Shown here piece after piece: positions 7,198-17,461 of a stretch of DNA of 64,000 bases. The position numbers and the translations under genes were made by a program. Origin of the DNA: Rhodospirillaceae bacterium (GTDB lineage Bacteria; Pseudomonadota; Alphaproteobacteria; Rhodospirillales; Rhodospirillaceae); NCBI GenBank assembly GCA_009694245.1, contig SHVO01000001.1, forward strand, positions 19,139 to 83,138. Direction: 5' to 3'. Each line of letters opens with the position of its first letter. The first letter of the stretch is position 1. Below the pieces are notes generated by a model. The model was not told the origin of the DNA and did no database searches. It was given only the letters and a program-made list of their open reading frames with translations.

Positions 7198-8365
7198 TAT
7201 GAAAGAAAACGCGTGGCAAGGTTTTTGGAATGGCGCGGTCCCTCCCTATGGTTACCGCAATTATGCGGCGGAGAAACGGGGTGAGAAGAGCAAGAAGCGG
7301 CTAGAAACTGACCCCAAAGAAGCGGAAATTGTGCGGTAGATGTTCCGCCTTTACGTGAACGGCGATGGCACCATCGCACCTAAAGGTGTGAAGGCAATCG
7401 CCACTCACCTAAACGCAAAAGGCTATCGGCAACGGCAAGGACGCTTATTCAATAATAAGTTCGTGCAGGAAGCGTTGCGCGAGACGGCATACATCGGCAC
7501 TTACTATTTTAATCGGTTTGACAGCAAAACGCGGCAACGCAAACCCGAGAGCGAACGGGTGCCCATGCCCTGCCCGGGCATAGTAGATCAAGCAATCTTC
7601 GACGCTGCGCAGGGCTTGCTGGAGCGACGAAATATTAGAAAGACGGCAGGGCGCAGCGTGAACAATCCAATCCTTTTGAGCGGCATGGTGAAATGCGCTC
7701 ATTGCCGTGGAATCATGAGCCTTCGGACGGGCAAAAGCGGCAAGTGCCGGTATTACGCCTGCCTGAAACAAGCCAAGGAAGGTAAAACGGGCTGCAAGGG
7801 ATGCAGTGTCCCTATGCCAGCATTGGATAACGCGGGTACCGATGCCCTGTGCACTCAAGTATTGAGCCCGGAACGGATGAGCGCTCTTTTTCTCGAAGTC
7901 CAGACTAGCATCGAAAAGAACAATGATACTTCCGCGCAGGACCGCGCCGGATTGACCCGCAAGCTCCAGGAAGCGGACGCCAAACTATCCCGCCTCTACG
8001 ATGCCCTTAAACAAGGGACGGTCGAGCAGGACGACTTTTTCAGGCGCCGGGTCGGCGCTGCGAAGGCCGAGCGAGACGAGATTATAAGGCTACAGGCGCA
8101 GGCCGAGCGCCGCGCTGCCATGCCCACCGCCGTTATCACGCTGAGGAAGCTAGAGGCCTTCTCCAGGGGCATGGAAGACATACTGCGAATCGGGGATATC
8201 CAATTCCGCAAGGCGTAATTGCGCTTCCTGGTCGGTAGCGTTGAGATTATGGACGGCGAAATACGGCTTACAGGTTCGAAAACCGCGCTACTTGCCGCTG
8301 CAAGAGTAGGCTTGCCGGATCAAGCTGGCGGAGTGCCCACTTTGGTCCAGGAATGGCGTGCCCAC
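7194..8365 (+). pseudogene. Large serine recombinase remnant with two in-frame stops and no catalytic domain
   Basis: One frame reads QGFWNGAVPPYGYR...KEAEIVR, an amber codon at 7337-7339, MFRLYVNGDGTIAPKGVKAIATHLN through IQFRKA, an ochre codon at 8216-8218, then RFLVGSVEIMDGEIRLTGSK. This matches the recombinase domain and the zinc ribbon (KCAHCRGIM, RYYACLKQAKEGKTGC) plus the coiled tail of phage- or island-type serine recombinases. The N-terminal resolvase domain with the catalytic serine is missing, cut off at the IS256 fragment. The 3' boundary is approximate. It ends about 85 bp from rnpB, which suggests an old island integrated beside that RNA gene. Confidence 0.85.
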
Positions 8366-8440
8366 GGGTATTCGAACCCGCGTTACGTCTGTGGGCGGGC
8401 GGCATCTGGGCAGCCGTCGGGTCACGGCGAAGGCGACCCA

Positions 8441-8449
8441 AAAAAAATT
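8441..8449 (-). terminator. Oligo-U tract after the rnpB P1 helix
   Basis: The minus strand has a run of T residues directly after the closing strand of the rnpB P1 stem. The 11-bp P1 helix plus U-tract could work as an intrinsic terminator for the RNA. It is inferred from position only. Confidence 0.55.
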
Positions 8450-8868
8450 GCGCCAGATGGCCTATAAGCCGGGTTCTGTCCCTGGGCCCCGGATTTGCAT
8501 CCTAAGCCCAATGGATGGCCATTCCTCTGGGATGCGCATCGCTGCGCACCTCGACGCGACCGACCCGGACGACGGTGCGGAAACCCACCTTTCGGCGTAG
8601 CAAAAGCTACCCGAACGGCCGTCCCTATTTGGTCTTGCTCCAGGTGGGGTTTACCCTGCCGCCGCTGTTACCAGCCGCGCGGTGCGCTCTTACCGCACCA
8701 TTTCACCCTTACCGGCACCACCGTTTTACCGGTGGGTCGGCGGTTTGTTTTCTGTGGCACTTTCCCTGGGGTCGCCCCCGCCGGACGTTATCCGGCACCT
8801 TGCTTCCGTGGAGCCCGGACTTTCCTCCCTTTGCCTAAACAAAGAGCAGCCATCCAGCCATCTGGCGC
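8450..8868 (-). ncRNA. rnpB: RNase P RNA (catalytic subunit of ribonuclease P)
   Basis: The minus strand contains the conserved 5' segment GAGGAAAGTCCGGGCTCC, the central AACAGCGGCGGCAGGGTAAACC region and the 3' hallmark ACAGAACCCGGCTTATAGG. The ends pair perfectly over 11 bp (GCGCCAGATGG with CCATCTGGCGC), defining P1 and a mature length near 419 nt, normal for a type A alphaproteobacterial RNase P RNA. It processes tRNA 5' ends. Upstream on the same strand is the amidase gene. In many alphaproteobacteria mraZ follows directly, but here an accessory block intervenes. Tracked ORFs across this region are spurious. Confidence 0.97.
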
Positions 8869-8899
8869 GGTCGCACAATGAGCGGAGGCGCTGGCGCCG

Positions 8900-9658
8900 T
8901 CAAGTATTTGCCCGGGCCGAAGCAAAGCGCACGGCCACCGCTGCGATGCGCGCCGCCGTCGCGCTATCAAGCAGCCCGTCGACCCGGTCCTGCCGATAGC
9001 GCGATTGAAAGGCCGCGATGACGTCGGTCACGGCGGACTCGGGGCGCAGGATGTCGCTGCCGAGTTCGGGCGTCATCGGCACCGCGTAGCCGATTTCCGA
9101 GAGCCTTCGCAAAGCCCGGTTCATGTCCGGATGACCGGTAACCGTCACGGTGTCCTCGGGCCAAAGGCCGATGCCGTGACTGGCTAGCTCCGGCCAGGGA
9201 AACAACTCGCCCGGATCGGTCTTACGTCCGGGAGCCACGTCGGAGTGGCCGAGCACATCGCCGGCGGCGATGCCGTGACGGGTCATGATGCCGCGCGCGA
9301 GCGTGATGAAGGCCTCGATCTGGAGAGCGGGAAACGGACGATAACCGTAGTCGTGGCCGGGATTGACGATCTCCACACCGACCGACGTGCTGTTGATGTC
9401 ATGAACTCCGCGCCAGAACGATGCGCCGGCGTGCCAGGCGCGCTTATCTTCGGCCACGAGGCGGTAAACCGCGCCAACTTCGTCGACGACATAGTGCGCG
9501 CTAACTTCGGCCTTGGCATCGCACAAGCGATCGAGGGCCTCTTGGCAGGATTTCATGCCGGTGTAGTGCGCGACCAAGTGGCGTACACCCGCGCTGCCGT
9601 CAATGACCTGCCGAAGCCCAAAATTCGGCGAAGGAAGCTCTCTGATTGCAAGCGCCAT
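8900..9658 (-). CDS. N-acetylmuramoyl-L-alanine amidase (AmpD/AmiD type)
   Basis: A 252-residue zinc amidase that cleaves the bond between N-acetylmuramic acid and L-alanine in peptidoglycan or its turnover fragments. The Amidase_2 domain covers about residues 20-170: LVAHYTGM (first zinc histidine), SAHYVVDE, RAWHAGASFW and GHSDVAPGRKTDPGELFPW with the last zinc ligand. A C-terminal stretch of about 70 residues resembles a peptidoglycan-binding domain (ALRRLSEIGY...AFQSRYRQDRVDG). No signal peptide is visible from this ATG, so it may be a cytoplasmic recycling enzyme. It is transcribed toward rnpB, the usual alphaproteobacterial order. Confidence 0.9.
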   Translation of the reverse strand: MALAIRELPSPNFGLRQVIDGSAGVRHLVAHYTGMKSCQEALDRLCDAKAEVSAHYVVDEVGAVYRLVAEDKRAWHAGASFWRGVHDINSTSVGVEIVNPGHDYGYRPFPALQIEAFITLARGIMTRHGIAAGDVLGHSDVAPGRKTDPGELFPWPELASHGIGLWPEDTVTVTGHPDMNRALRRLSEIGYAVPMTPELGSDILRPESAVTDVIAAFQSRYRQDRVDGLLDSATAARIAAVAVRFASARANT

Positions 9659-9693
9659 CGATCGACAACAAATCCGGGACTAAATATTTGGAT

Positions 9694-9746
9694 CTAGTGG
9701 TCCGACTCTGACAGACCCGTCGTCGTCTGTCAGCCCGCACCACTAG
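9694..9746. repeat. Nested inverted repeat, CTAGTGGT...ACCACTAG
   Basis: The outer arms CTAGTGGT (9694) and ACCACTAG (9739) enclose a second perfect pair, CTGACAGA (9708) and TCTGTCAG (9726), around a short loop. It lies upstream of the amidase start. The outer element 'ctagtggtccgactctgaca' resembles intergenic sequences I recall from other alphaproteobacteria, possibly a transposon-end remnant. No function is claimed. Confidence 0.6.
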
Positions 9747-9996
9747 TTGATCATATACCGGCGAACGCGCCGACGCCCCGGCTTTTGAAGCGGTGGTTCC
9801 GATCATTCCCGACGCCCGGTAGCGGCGCCAGTCCTTCAGTCGGGCGACACAGTAAATCGGCCGGAATTTGTGCGATTGTGCGACTTATGGTATCAGCAGG
9901 TCCCGGAGATCAGCGGTTTCCGGGCGTGATTTGACGGCCTCCGTCAATGGCTTAACCTGCGAGAAATGGCGCTGCTTGCTCGAGTGTTTTGTTGTC

Positions 9997-10041
9997 GCAT
10001 CGTTTTCGCCGAAAACCGGTTCCCACTTTTCGGTACGATGC
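9997..10041. repeat. CCGGTTCCCAC-loop palindrome, copy 1
   Basis: The outer arms GCATCGT and ACGATGC enclose the inner arms CCGAAAA and TTTTCGG around the loop ccggttcccac. The same architecture with the same loop but different paired bases recurs at 43025-43067. It sits 34 bp before the acyl-CoA dehydrogenase start, so it would be in the leader of that mRNA. The remaining sequence of the 9659-10075 gap shows nothing else that I can name. Confidence 0.75.
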
Positions 10042-10075
10042 TCTGGTATAAACGCGAGCCCGAGGGGGGGCCTTC

Positions 10076-11860
10076 ATGACCACGTATTCCGTTCCTTTGC
10101 GCGAAATGCGCTTTGTGCTGCACGACGTTTTTGGCGCCGCGGACAAATTGACGGCACTGCCCGGTTTCGCCGACGCCACCGCCGACGTCATGGATGCGGT
10201 CCTTGATGAGTGCGCCAAGTTGTGCGAAGGCGTGCTTTTCCCGATCAACCAGGGGGGCGACCAGGAAGGTTGCACCTTTAAAGACGGCAAGGTCACGACC
10301 CCCAAGGGTTTCAAGGAGGCCTACAAACAATATGCCGAGGGTGGCTGGTGCGGTCTAACCGCCGATCCGGCATTCGGCGGTCAGGGTTTGCCCGAAACCA
10401 TCGACTACCTGGTGGGCGAGATGGTCGGCTCTGCCAACCTTTCGCTCGGCCTCTATCCCAGCTTGACGCAGGGTACGATTCTCGCGCTCACGGCGCTGGG
10501 CACGCCCGAGCAGAAGAAAGTCTACCTGCCCAAGCTGGTCAGCGGCGCCTGGCAGGGCACCATGTGCCTTACCGAATCCCACTCCGGCTCGGATCTGGGG
10601 CTTTTGCGCGCGAAGGCCGTACCCAACAGCGACGGCAGCTACAGCGTCACCGGCACCAAGATTTTCATATCCGCCGGCGAGCACGACATGACCGAGAATC
10701 ATGTTCACCTGGTTCTCGCGCGCCTGCCCGATGCGCCCGAAGGCAGCCGGGGCATTTCGATGTTCGTCGTTCCGAAATTTCTGCCCAATGCCGACGGCTC
10801 GCCGGGCAAGCTCAATGCCGCCGCCGCCGGATCGATCGAACATAAAATGGGCATGAAGGGTTCGGTCACCTGCGTCATGAACTTCGACGGCGCCAAGGGC
10901 TGGTTGGTGGGTCAGCCGCACAAAGGCTTGGCGGGTATGTTCGTGATGATGAACAAGGAGCGCCTGTTCGTCGGCAGTCAGGGCATCAGCATCGGCGAAG
11001 TCGCTTATCAAAGCGCGGCCGCCTACGCCAAGGATCGTCTGCAGGGACGGGCGGCGGCGGCCCCGGCGCGTCCCGACCAGCCTGCCGACCCGATCATCGT
11101 TCATCCCGATATTCGCAACCGCCTGCTGGCTTCGCGCGCGATTGTCGAAGCCTTACGCGCGCTCGCGGTATGGACACACATCCACGTGGATATTTCCCAC
11201 AAACATCCCGACGCCAAGGTCCGCCAGCACGCCGACGACCTGGTTGGCTTGATGACGCCGATCGTCAAGGCCAGCGGTGCGGACTACGGCTCGGAAATTT
11301 CTAACGCTTGCCTGCAAGTTCTGGGCGGCCACGGCTATATCCGCGAACACGGCATAGAGCAGCTGGTGCGTGATGTTCGCATCACGCAAATTTACGAAGG
11401 CACGAACACCATTCAGGCGCTCGACCTCGTCGGACGTAAACTCGGCATCGACGGCGGACGGCTGTTCACCGGCTGGCTGAAGGAAGTCGACGATACCCTG
11501 AAGCGCGTGTCCGGCCGCAATGACATGGCCGAGTTCGCCGCGCCCTTGGAGGATGCGCTGGAACGTCTAAAGGCGGCGACCGCCTGGCTGCTTGAAGAAT
11601 CGAAGCACGACCTCAATGCGCGCGCTGCCGCCGCCAATGACTACTTGCGCATGTTCGGGTTGACGACGTTCGCCTGGATGTGGGTGTTGATGATCGAAGC
11701 GGCCTTGGCCAAGAAGGGCGGCGACACCGAGTTCACATCCACCAAGCTGCATGTTGGCCGCTATTTCATGCAACGTCTGCTGCCGCAGGTCGGAGGGTTG
11801 GACGCGGTGATGCGCGCCGGCAGCAAATCGCTGATGGCCCTCGCGGAAGGCGCGTTCTGA
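10076..11860 (+). CDS. Acyl-CoA dehydrogenase, DmdC-like long form
   Basis: A 594-residue FAD-dependent acyl-CoA dehydrogenase. It has the N-terminal extension typical of the long family (YSVPLREMRFVLHDVFG), the FAD/substrate segment MCLTESHSGSDLG, GTKIFISAGEHDMTENHVHLVLAR, and the catalytic glutamate in YEGTNTIQALDLVGRK near residue 440. A C-terminal helical domain of about 130 residues follows. Length and layout match the family of 3-methylmercaptopropionyl-CoA dehydrogenase (DmdC), but many members act on other short or medium acyl-CoAs, so the substrate is open. Start: ATG at 10076. The stop abuts the AsmA-like gene, suggesting co-transcription. Confidence 0.9.
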   Translation: MTTYSVPLREMRFVLHDVFGAADKLTALPGFADATADVMDAVLDECAKLCEGVLFPINQGGDQEGCTFKDGKVTTPKGFKEAYKQYAEGGWCGLTADPAFGGQGLPETIDYLVGEMVGSANLSLGLYPSLTQGTILALTALGTPEQKKVYLPKLVSGAWQGTMCLTESHSGSDLGLLRAKAVPNSDGSYSVTGTKIFISAGEHDMTENHVHLVLARLPDAPEGSRGISMFVVPKFLPNADGSPGKLNAAAAGSIEHKMGMKGSVTCVMNFDGAKGWLVGQPHKGLAGMFVMMNKERLFVGSQGISIGEVAYQSAAAYAKDRLQGRAAAAPARPDQPADPIIVHPDIRNRLLASRAIVEALRALAVWTHIHVDISHKHPDAKVRQHADDLVGLMTPIVKASGADYGSEISNACLQVLGGHGYIREHGIEQLVRDVRITQIYEGTNTIQALDLVGRKLGIDGGRLFTGWLKEVDDTLKRVSGRNDMAEFAAPLEDALERLKAATAWLLEESKHDLNARAAAANDYLRMFGLTTFAWMWVLMIEAALAKKGGDTEFTSTKLHVGRYFMQRLLPQVGGLDAVMRAGSKSLMALAEGAF

Positions 11861-14800
11861 TCCCGCTGCGCTCACCGGTTTTCGTCAAGGCGCACCTCGC
11901 CGCGGCCGGAGTATTGATCACTCTTGGCGGGCTTTTGGTTGCGCCGAGCCTCATAGACTGGACGCCCTACCGCGCGGCCTTTGCCGAACGCCTCAGCACC
12001 TCGACGGGCCGCGAAGTGTCGATCGACGGCGACGTGGACTTCGTTCTGTTGCCGCGCCCGGCGTTCAACGCCGACGAAGTGCGCATCAGCGGGGCGGTCG
12101 CCGAGGATTTTGTCGCCATCGGACGCCTCAGCGCGCGCCTGGCCGTTTTTCCCCTACTCAAGGGCGAGTTCACGTTCCGCGAACTTGTCCTCATGCGCCC
12201 CGAAGCCCGGCTCACGCGCGATCTGGAAGGCCGGATCGACTTCTTGCCCGACTTCCTGCCACTTCAGGGTTCCGCGGCACCGCCGGCGCCTTCGCCTTCG
12301 GCAGCCACACCGTTCGATTGGGATGTGGAACGCGTGGTGATCGAAGGTGGGATGACGAGCCTTCGCGACAGCGCCGATGGCGCGACATTCAGGGTGCGGG
12401 GCGTCGACATGGCCGTGGGGGCACCGCGCGAGCGCGACTCAGTGAAAGGCGGCGCGGCGCCGGTTACGATTGCCGGAAAATTTGTTGTCGGCGATGTTCC
12501 GATGACGCTCAACGCCGTTGTCGGCCGCGCAGGTGGCGGGGTCAACACGCTGTTGGTTACTTTGGGACTTGCCGAGGCCGATGCCGCCGTCAAATTCTCC
12601 GGAACCGTAGCGCCATATCGTGACTGGGAAGTGCGGGGCGATCTCAATATGGCGAGCGCAACCGCGGCGGCTTTGATGACGTCCTTGGGTCTGGTCGATC
12701 CGGCTTCGTCCATCCCGCAGGCCCTGCAAGGCACATTTTCCCTCGACGCTAAGATCCGAGGAAACCGTGCTGCGCTTTCCGCCGATCCGTTGGTCGCCGA
12801 TGTCGGCGGCACAACGGCGAGGGGCACGTTGAATTGGCGCGCGGCGGATGGAAATCCGGATGCATCGCCGATGATCGATCTAAACATCGAGGTCGGCACG
12901 GTACAAGTGGAGGCTTGGCGGTTTTCTGAAGCGAACACGGGCATTCCTAATTCACTTGGTCCGCGAAATAATCTTGGTCTGGTCAGGACCGCCCACGCAC
13001 AGGCGAGCGCCGCGTCGCCAATGAATATTGGCCTATCGACGGCCTTCAGAGAAATGAAGGCGAAGATCGGCGTCCGCATTCCCGTGCTGTCCTATCGCGG
13101 TCAGACGCTGCGCGGCGGCGCGCTCGCGGCCTCGATGTCCGACGGCGTGCTTACGGTCTCTGATGCTTCGGTTGAACTTCCCGCCGCAACCTACGTAAAG
13201 GCTGCCGGTCTGGTCCGGCTGGAGCAGGCGCCGGCATTCGAAGGCGTTTTGGATATGCAGACCGGAGATCTGCGCGGGATGCTGGCTTGGCTCGGCTTCA
13301 ATATTGACCCTTCGCGGCAGTTGCCCGGCCGGCTCAGCAATGCCACCCTCCGCGCGGGGCTGCAAGGCACCCCGGCTCGCTTCGCGCTCGGAGAAATTTC
13401 GGCGACCATCGACACCAGCGCGATCACCGGCAGCATTGCTTGGACGAAGGTGCAAGGCACGGATTCGACAGGGCCCGGCCTTACGCCGGCTGGCGCCGAG
13501 CGGCCAGCCTTGGCGCTCGACTTGGCGGTGAATGCGCTCAATTTCGACATCTATGCGCCGCTGTTCAATGAGCCGGCTCCGAACACAGCCGTTGACTCCG
13601 CCGGCAACGCGCCGAAAAAGCCCGCGGCCTACGGCGTTTCGCCGAACTTCACGGCGTTCTCCGCTTTGGCCGATTTTGATGCCGAGATACGCCTGCAAAT
13701 TGATGCCGTTACCGCCGGCGGCATCGCCAACGGTAAAGTCGGGCTCGATCTCGCGCTCAAGGACGCGACACTTACAGTGCGGACCGCATCCTTTGAAAAT
13801 GTTGGCGGAGCAACGGCATGGTTCAGCGGCGGCATTGGCGGCTTCGGTGTGAGCCCCCGCTTCGACGATTTCCAGTTCGATCTCTCGACCACCGATTTGG
13901 CCCGCGTTGGTCGCGCCTTCGGATTTGAGGTGCCAACGCCGCTCCGGTCGTTGACGCCGATTTCGCTCACGGGGGTCGTCAAAGGCGGCCTCGCCCAGGC
14001 CGACCTGGCCGCGACCCTCAAGGCCGCCAGCCTTTCGATTCGCGCCGACGGCCAGGTCTTGACGCTGGACCATCAGCCTCACCTGACGATCAAGCTGGAA
14101 GCCTCACAACCCAGTTACGCCACTCTCCTAAAAGCCGCCGGCGCGCCGTGGCCGCTCAACCTGCCCGATCCTGGCGCGGTCAAATTCACGGCCCAGGTGT
14201 CTCACCAGAGATCGGAAACGAAAATCGAATCCATTGAATTTCACGTCGGTGACAACGCCGTTACCGGATCATTGAGCATCGCGCGCGGGCAAGGCCTCCC
14301 GGAGGTCACGGGATCATTGCGCGGCGTCGCCGTCGCCGTCGACAAGCTCTGGCCGCGCCAGATCGGCACACGCCCCGCCATGGCCCTTCCGGGGCAACGC
14401 GGTGCACGAAGTTCTGCGATCGCCACGGCCTGGTCCAATTCGTCCCTCGACTGGCGATTTCTGAGCGGATGGCGCGGGAATATCGAACTCTCGGGCCCAT
14501 CTCTCAGTTTGCGTGGGATTCAAGTGCGGGATTTTTCCTGCCGAGTTGTCGTTGCCGACGATGCCGCCGAGGTCGTCGAATGGACCGGCCAGGTCTTCGG
14601 CGCGCCGGGGCAAATTTATTTACGCGCCGCGGCATTGCCGGTGCCGTCGATTCAGGGAGAATTGGCATTCCTAGGTGGCGATTTGAGCGCTGTCGCGGCA
14701 TCGGTGAATGGCGGCTCTGGGGGCGAGACCGGCGGCCTAAAGCCCGGGGGCAAAGCCGATTTCGCGGGAAGTTTCCGCACGACGGGAGCGAGTCCTGCGG

Positions 14801-15198
14801 CCTTGGTGGCCGGCCTCGCCGGCTCCGGTACCGTCAAGATCATCACCGCCGACGCCGGCAGCGGAGCCCTCTCCGGGCTCCTTGGCGCGGTCGCTGCCGC
14901 CCACCAAGTCGAGGGACTGGCATCCGGTTCGCAAGGCGCGGGAGTGGTGACGCTCGAATCGCGGGTTTCCGCGACGGCCGGGCGGATCAAGATCGAGGAC
15001 GCGACCGTGGCCTCGAAATCCTATGGCGGCGTCTTCACGGGTATGATCGATCTGGCGGGCTGGCAGGTAGACCTTGCCGGCAAACTCAGGTTGGAATCGC
15101 GGGCTCCGGGAGAGGCTGCACGCCCCGGGACCGTTGCCATCACGATCAAAGGCGCGCTTGATTTGCCGAACATCATGCTGCTGCCGACGTCGCCTTAA
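11857..15198 (+). CDS. AsmA-family protein (large inner-membrane-anchored periplasmic protein)
   Basis: About 1113 residues. A single N-terminal membrane segment (AAAGVLITLGGLLVAPSLIDW) is followed by the AsmA hallmark RAAFAERLSTSTGREVSIDGDVDFVLLPRPAFNADEVRISG. A long beta-rich body and a C-terminal AsmA-like region (about residues 850-1100) follow. AsmA-family proteins are implicated in phospholipid transport to the outer membrane. The tracked start at 11680 lies deep inside the upstream gene. In-frame choices are a CTG at 11857 overlapping the upstream stop (CTGA) or a TTG near 11914, which would shorten the leader. No ATG or GTG is available near the right place, so the start is uncertain. 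Its stop shares a TTAA with the convergent RHH gene. Confidence 0.88.
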   Translation: MIPLRSPVFVKAHLAAAGVLITLGGLLVAPSLIDWTPYRAAFAERLSTSTGREVSIDGDVDFVLLPRPAFNADEVRISGAVAEDFVAIGRLSARLAVFPLLKGEFTFRELVLMRPEARLTRDLEGRIDFLPDFLPLQGSAAPPAPSPSAATPFDWDVERVVIEGGMTSLRDSADGATFRVRGVDMAVGAPRERDSVKGGAAPVTIAGKFVVGDVPMTLNAVVGRAGGGVNTLLVTLGLAEADAAVKFSGTVAPYRDWEVRGDLNMASATAAALMTSLGLVDPASSIPQALQGTFSLDAKIRGNRAALSADPLVADVGGTTARGTLNWRAADGNPDASPMIDLNIEVGTVQVEAWRFSEANTGIPNSLGPRNNLGLVRTAHAQASAASPMNIGLSTAFREMKAKIGVRIPVLSYRGQTLRGGALAASMSDGVLTVSDASVELPAATYVKAAGLVRLEQAPAFEGVLDMQTGDLRGMLAWLGFNIDPSRQLPGRLSNATLRAGLQGTPARFALGEISATIDTSAITGSIAWTKVQGTDSTGPGLTPAGAERPALALDLAVNALNFDIYAPLFNEPAPNTAVDSAGNAPKKPAAYGVSPNFTAFSALADFDAEIRLQIDAVTAGGIANGKVGLDLALKDATLTVRTASFENVGGATAWFSGGIGGFGVSPRFDDFQFDLSTTDLARVGRAFGFEVPTPLRSLTPISLTGVVKGGLAQADLAATLKAASLSIRADGQVLTLDHQPHLTIKLEASQPSYATLLKAAGAPWPLNLPDPGAVKFTAQVSHQRSETKIESIEFHVGDNAVTGSLSIARGQGLPEVTGSLRGVAVAVDKLWPRQIGTRPAMALPGQRGARSSAIATAWSNSSLDWRFLSGWRGNIELSGPSLSLRGIQVRDFSCRVVVADDAAEVVEWTGQVFGAPGQIYLRAAALPVPSIQGELAFLGGDLSAVAASVNGGSGGETGGLKPGGKADFAGSFRTTGASPAALVAGLAGSGTVKIITADAGSGALSGLLGAVAAAHQVEGLASGSQGAGVVTLESRVSATAGRIKIEDATVASKSYGGVFTGMIDLAGWQVDLAGKLRLESRAPGEAARPGTVAITIKGALDLPNIMLLPTSP

Positions 15199-15416
15199 CC
15201 TCTGACCTGCTTTTGCAGCTCGCGCAGCACATAGACGCGGATGGCGCTGGAAAGGTTGCCGTTTCGCGCGCCGTCGACGTTTGCAATCAGCGTGTTGATC
15301 GAGGTTTTTCTGCGCATGGCGATGTCGCGTAACGCGTCCCAAAAAGGCGCCTCGATCGACACGCTGGTGCGGTGACCGGCGATGTCCACCGAGCGCTTCT
15401 TGACCAGATCAGTCAT
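15195..15416 (-). CDS. Ribbon-helix-helix domain protein
   Basis: A 73-residue protein with an RHH-type DNA-binding region: RTSVSIEAPFWDALRDIAMRRKTSINTLIANV. Proteins of this kind commonly follow fumC in alphaproteobacteria, and here it starts six bp after the fumC stop. It may bind DNA as a dimer; targets are unknown. It resembles antitoxin-type RHH proteins, but no toxin partner is next to it. Its stop codon is formed by the same TTAA that ends the convergent AsmA-like gene. Confidence 0.8.
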   Translation of the reverse strand: MTDLVKKRSVDIAGHRTSVSIEAPFWDALRDIAMRRKTSINTLIANVDGARNGNLSSAIRVYVLRELQKQVRG

Positions 15417-15422
15417 ATCGCC

Positions 15423-16814
<1,392 letters not shown>

Positions 16815-16827
16815 GATCGCCTCGCTT

Positions 16828-17445
16828 TCAACCTAAAACTGAAAGGAATCTGGCTATGGCGTCAAGGGCGGCTGTCAGATTTTGGTCATAGGTAAGGCCT
16901 GAGGCCCTTCGCGGCCTAAGGTCGTGGTCACCGTCTTCCGCCCAGTGGACACGGATGGCGGGCGAAAGTGCGAGGGGCGAAACGGCCGCGCGGTCGCCCA
17001 TGGGATCGCGTGTGCCCTGACATATAAGTGTAGGAGTCGTGAGTGTCTTGAGGTGTTCCGTGCGCGGCTTCTCCTTGCGTCCGGCACCGTAGAACGGATA
17101 GCCGAGGCAGAGCAGGCCGCGAACTTTGGTTTCATCGGCGATCAGACTGGCCATGCGCCCGCCCATGGACTTGCCGCCGATGACAAGACGGCCTGCGCCG
17201 ATGTCCGAGATCACGGCCCGCCACGTTTCCAAAAGGACCGGCTGACGGTCCGGCGGTCTACGTTTGCCGGTTTCGCGGCGCGTGGCCATATAGGGAAATT
17301 CGAAGCGGACGATGCGGTAGCCTTGCGCGGCCAGTCCTTCCGCAAAAAAGTTCATGAACTTTATGTCCATCGACGCACCCGCGCCGTGGGCGAGGGCGAT
17401 GGTCAACGCGGCGGCGTTGGGGCCGTTCCGTAGAAGCGCAGGCAC
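16828..17445 (-). CDS. Alpha/beta hydrolase (KANL3/Tex30-like family)
   Basis: About 205 residues with alpha/beta-hydrolase features: oxyanion-side [10 protein letters not shown] near the N-terminus, nucleophile elbow [11 protein letters not shown] around residue 95, an acidic residue in [11 protein letters not shown] and the histidine in [12 protein letters not shown]. The family consists of small cytosolic hydrolases of unknown substrate. The start is a GTG at 17443-17445 with GAAGGAG ten bases upstream. It lies 13 bp upstream of fumC on the same strand and may be co-transcribed with it. Confidence 0.8.
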   Translation of the reverse strand: MPALLRNGPNAAALTIALAHGAGASMDIKFMNFFAEGLAAQGYRIVRFEFPYMATRRETGKRRPPDRQPVLLETWRAVISDIGAGRLVIGGKSMGGRMASLIADETKVRGLLCLGYPFYGAGRKEKPRTEHLKTLTTPTLICQGTRDPMGDRAAVSPLALSPAIRVHWAEDGDHDLRPRRASGLTYDQNLTAALDAIARFLSVLG

Positions 17446-17461
17446 GCCAGTTCGTCTCCTT

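Noticed and set aside
8340-8400. Possible tRNA T-arm (ttcgaacc-like) near the recombinase end
   Set aside because: The T-stem pairs poorly and no acceptor, D or anticodon arm can be folded on either strand.
8495-8881. Plus-strand ORFs over 8495-8999
   Set aside because: They lie on the antisense strand of rnpB, which is clearly identified by conserved RNA motifs and P1 pairing.
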